From NCBI RefSeq assembly GCF_000283155.1, contig NW_004454166.1:4717994-4781993 (forward strand): a DNA stretch of 64,000 nucleotides, read 5' to 3'. The notes under the pieces were generated by a model that did not search any database, was not told where the DNA came from, and worked only from the letters and a program-made list of their open reading frames with translations. This DNA comes from Ceratotherium simum simum. Its lineage: Eukaryota; Chordata; Mammalia; Perissodactyla; Rhinocerotidae. Below, in pieces: positions 61,294 to 64,000 of the stretch. Position numbers and translations under genes: made by a program. Positions within the stretch are counted from its first letter, which is position 1, and each line of letters starts with the position of its first letter.

Positions 61294-61501
61294 GAGTTGT
61301 GGTTCTGGACCTTTTTCCCCGGGGAGACACATGCACGTGGCATCATGTTCTACTCTCAGGGGATATATCCTCTGTGTGTGTGGTGGTGTTGTTTTAAGGC
61401 AGCAATATAGATAAAATAGGATGCAGGTTATGCATAACTCCTAATCATAATCCCACCCTTCTCCCCGGGGATCACTGCTTGTATGTCAAGAACCACAGCT
61501 C
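61294..61501. mobile_element. Possible hAT-type miniature transposon
   Basis: About 208 nt with imperfect inverted ends: gttgtggttctggac (61296-61310) and gtcaagaaccacagc (61485-61499; reverse complement gctgtggttcttgac). The GTGGTTCT core recalls hAT-Charlie ends. No target duplication found. Confidence 0.4.
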
Positions 61502-62740
61502 TGGAGAACTTCACAATTGTGGGCTGCGTGCCACCTGGAAGATTTATGTTAAGTGCAAACTGCATCATTTTTTTAAAAACATTAATTTACTTCTATTCAT
61601 AAGCTGAGGGTCTAATTATGTATTCTGATGATTACATTCTTTCTCCTGAATCTGCATACTTAGCTCTACCAAAATGACAAAACATCGCCCTGCAAAACTC
61701 CCCATCCAAAGAAGTCTCCAGAAGGCAGAGCCTCCCTGCTTTCTGGACATCCTGATTACTCTGAAATGCTGGAGCCCCTGTTTGTCCTGTGGCTGCCTTG
61801 GTTGGAGGCCAGGAAAGGTCTGCAGTGACAGGGTTCACCCAGGGGCTGATCGTACAGTGGCTTCTTGGAATTGAAAAGGAAAGCTGTTTGGTTTCCTGAA
61901 AGAAAGAGAAATGACTACTCAAATAACGAAGTCTAATTTATCACCTCAACACCCCTCTTAAGGGCAGTGAGATCCATGTAGATGCCAAGCCAGACAACCA
62001 CGTGTGTGTCTGTCTAAAGGACCAATATTCTCTTAAAGCAGTGCTAGTAAAAAGAGCAGCACTCCCTCTGCCTGCCAGGAGCAAGGCTATTACATCAATT
62101 AGCAGCACTTCACCCACCCAGATGCTTCCACCTTCTTCTGAAAAGCAGCCTTCTCCCAGACAGGTCACACTGAAGTGGCCCCTGCTAGCATCCATATAAA
62201 CCTCATGTGTGGTCCAGCTGGCCTGTCGATTGCCATGCAGCATGCTTGAGTGTCGGCAGTTGGCAAAGTAACAAAACCAGAGTCAAAAACATGAGAGCTG
62301 TGCAGGAGTCAGCACCACCCATCTGGCCACTTGCTCTGGGGTGGGGCTCAGTGGGAAACTGCTAGATAAGCAAGCTTGGACCCAGATCAGGGGCTTCACA
62401 CAAGAAGAAAGACCTTCAGAAGGGGGAGTTAAGTTGACAAGGTTTTATATCTATCACCTGGGTCTTCCCTGTCCCTTCAGATCTAAATAACCTTTGCTTT
62501 AAATTCCACAGGCTGTGGAAATCTGAATTCTATGACTTTTGGGGGGCTTAGGTTTCTGCCTCAGCTCTTGCTTCCATGTCTGGTATCTTAGCTCTGTGAC
62601 TTGTCAGGTTGCCTATAAAAGAGCATGTCTGAGCATGGCAGATCCTACAAAAAGTTGGTGTTCTTGAGGAGAATCACATTTCCTATCCCGTAATGGTATA
62701 GTTAACAGTCCATATGAGACTTTCCGTCTTCTCTTAAGTC
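61502..62740. other. Intron, no feature recognised
   Basis: Slightly higher GC, and overlapping open frames on both strands (61632-62243) without homology or splice context. Possibly unique sequence. Confidence 0.35.
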
Positions 62741-62744
62741 TTGC

Positions 62745-62905
62745 TCCTCAAGGTGTGGTCCGAGGACCAGCAGCACCTGTATAACCTGGGTTCTTGTTAG
62801 AAATGCAGAATGCTGAGCCCCACCCCGGGGTTGCTAGATCAGAATCTCGATTTTAGCAAGACCTCAGGAGATTCAGTTCATTTAAGTGTGAGGAGCACAG
62901 ATCTG
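62745..62905 (+). repeat. MER5A-type hAT-Charlie element
   Basis: tcaaggtgtggtccgaggac, cagcagcacctgtataacct, tgttagaaatgcagaatgct and gagccccaccccggggttgc. Confidence 0.75.
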
Positions 62906-63320
62906 AAGTCCTTTTCTCTCGCCTCTCAGGGGGAGGATCCTCTCTGCCCTGGCCCTTGTCTGCACAGTACCCGTCTTTCATCTTCCCTGTCTTCGCCCTC
63001 CCTGCTCTCTCTCGTTCTTTCATCTCCTCCCTCCCTGTCAGGAGCTACAAACAAATTCTTTGTGTCATGACAGAGCAGCCCTCTTCTCTGGAGCCTCAGA
63101 GCCCGTCACCACCTAGGCCCTGAAGGTCTCACCTTCTGCCAGCCCTCAGTCCTGTCCCCAAGCTTATTAGAGTCTTTGTCTAACAAGGTCTCCCTCAAGA
63201 GGCACTCTGATACCAGCTGCTGCGATAAAAGACATCTCTCCCTCTCATTACAAAAGATATCCCAGATTTTATAAAGACGTCTGGTTTCCAAACAGACCCC
63301 TAAATCAATTCTGTATTATA
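62906..63320. other. Intron, no feature recognised
   Basis: C/T-rich (ctctctcgttctttcatctc). No landmarks. Confidence 0.3.
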
Positions 63321-63324
63321 AGCC

Positions 63325-63440
63325 ATCATGTAAGTGGTAGGCCTGGGGAAACTGAGTCTCTGAGAGAAGAGTGACTCACTTGAGGTCATTTTGTGGTTAT
63401 TGGCACAGGCAGGACCAGAAAAATCCCTATACTTCCAGTA
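63325..63440 (-). repeat. MIR SINE fragment, minus
   Basis: ggggaaactgagtctctgag and gtgactcacttgaggtcatt. Confidence 0.55.
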
Positions 63441-63599
63441 CAGCGTTCTCTCCACTGCACCCCTGATCATTCTACTTTAAACTGAACCTCTCAGTGGCTC
63501 CCCAGTTCTCTTCCTGAGCAGTAGCCGTGAATCACTGGGGCAGCAAATGTGGATTGGGTGCTGCAGTGTAAAGCATGCACCGTTCAAAGATCAGAGGCT

Positions 63600-63900
63600 A
63601 TTTTTCCATACTATTTGCCTTTGCCCAGACTGCTCCCTCAGACTGAAATCCTCATTCCCACCTATCTGCCTGGCACACTCCTTCACATCTTTGAGAATCA
63701 ACAGCTGGGACCTTCTGGATTCCTACAGACAAAATCACTACTTCCTCTGTGCAAGCACACTATTATAACATTTCTTCCATTATATGTTAGGTCTTTGTTT
63801 TCCTAAGCTGGCCCCCTCTGGGCAGAAGCTTCCTCAAGGGAGAGCTAACCTCTGTGGTCCTCAGTGCCCAGCACAGGAGAGGCTCCGAAAATGTCCTCCT
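63600..63900 (-). repeat. L2 LINE 3' region, minus
   Basis: tgctccctcagactgaaatc, ctggcacactccttcacatc, ctctgggcagaagcttcctc and cctcagtgcccagcacagga. Confidence 0.55.
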
Positions 63901-64000
63901 TTCTTCCTCCTTTCTTTCCTTTGGAAATCCCTACAAATTAATGGCATCAGTCAAACAAATCCTGTCCTTAACTCAACCCTTTGTCCTCAAGCCTCTCACC

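Noticed and set aside
1..64000. Search for a second host gene, promoter or CpG island
   Set aside because: CpG-rich patches coincide with ERE SINE bodies. No further exon chain with consistent phases was found on either strand.

Overview
The window looks like AT-rich mammalian nuclear DNA: introns kilobases long, short exons with GT-AG splice sites, and dense L1, L2, MIR, hAT and LTR remnants. Eight copies of a tRNA-derived SINE of the equine-repetitive-element (ERE) type point to a perissodactyl. The copies with the gtggcttagcggttaag head look to me more like rhinoceros or tapir copies than horse ones, but that is memory and not tested.

The only gene I can support is INVS (inversin / nephrocystin-2), on the + strand. 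Nine consecutive internal coding exons lie at 23145-23318, 26474-26641, 30400-30580, 33165-33274, 36191-36362, 41427-41582, 42007-42236, 46329-46435 and 53646-53858. They total 1,511 nt with perfect phase continuity and no stop or frameshift. They correspond to residues 92-594 of the human protein (numbering recalled): ankyrin repeats 3-16, the first destruction box and the first IQ motif. By human numbering these should be exons 4-12. The 5' exons (residues 1-91) and the 3' exons (second IQ motif, C-terminus) lie outside the window.

Layout: 1-23144 is upstream intron and holds L1 and L2 pieces, hAT elements, two ERE SINEs and a decayed minus-strand provirus with both LTRs (about 12958-16783). 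23145-53858 is the exon-bearing part; its introns carry six more EREs, nested L1, an MLT1-type LTR, and a solo LTR inserted into an L1. 53859-64000 is downstream intron with MIR/L2/hAT relics and an unexplained inverted repeat.

The most interesting signal is a candidate alternative terminal exon at 48435-48579. It has a good acceptor, continues the INVS frame for 48 codons and ends in TGA. It would give a truncated inversin (about 571 residues) with the ankyrin repeats through repeat 15 but neither IQ motif nor the C-terminus. I see no previously undescribed multi-gene system; apart from INVS the window is intron and repeat sequence.
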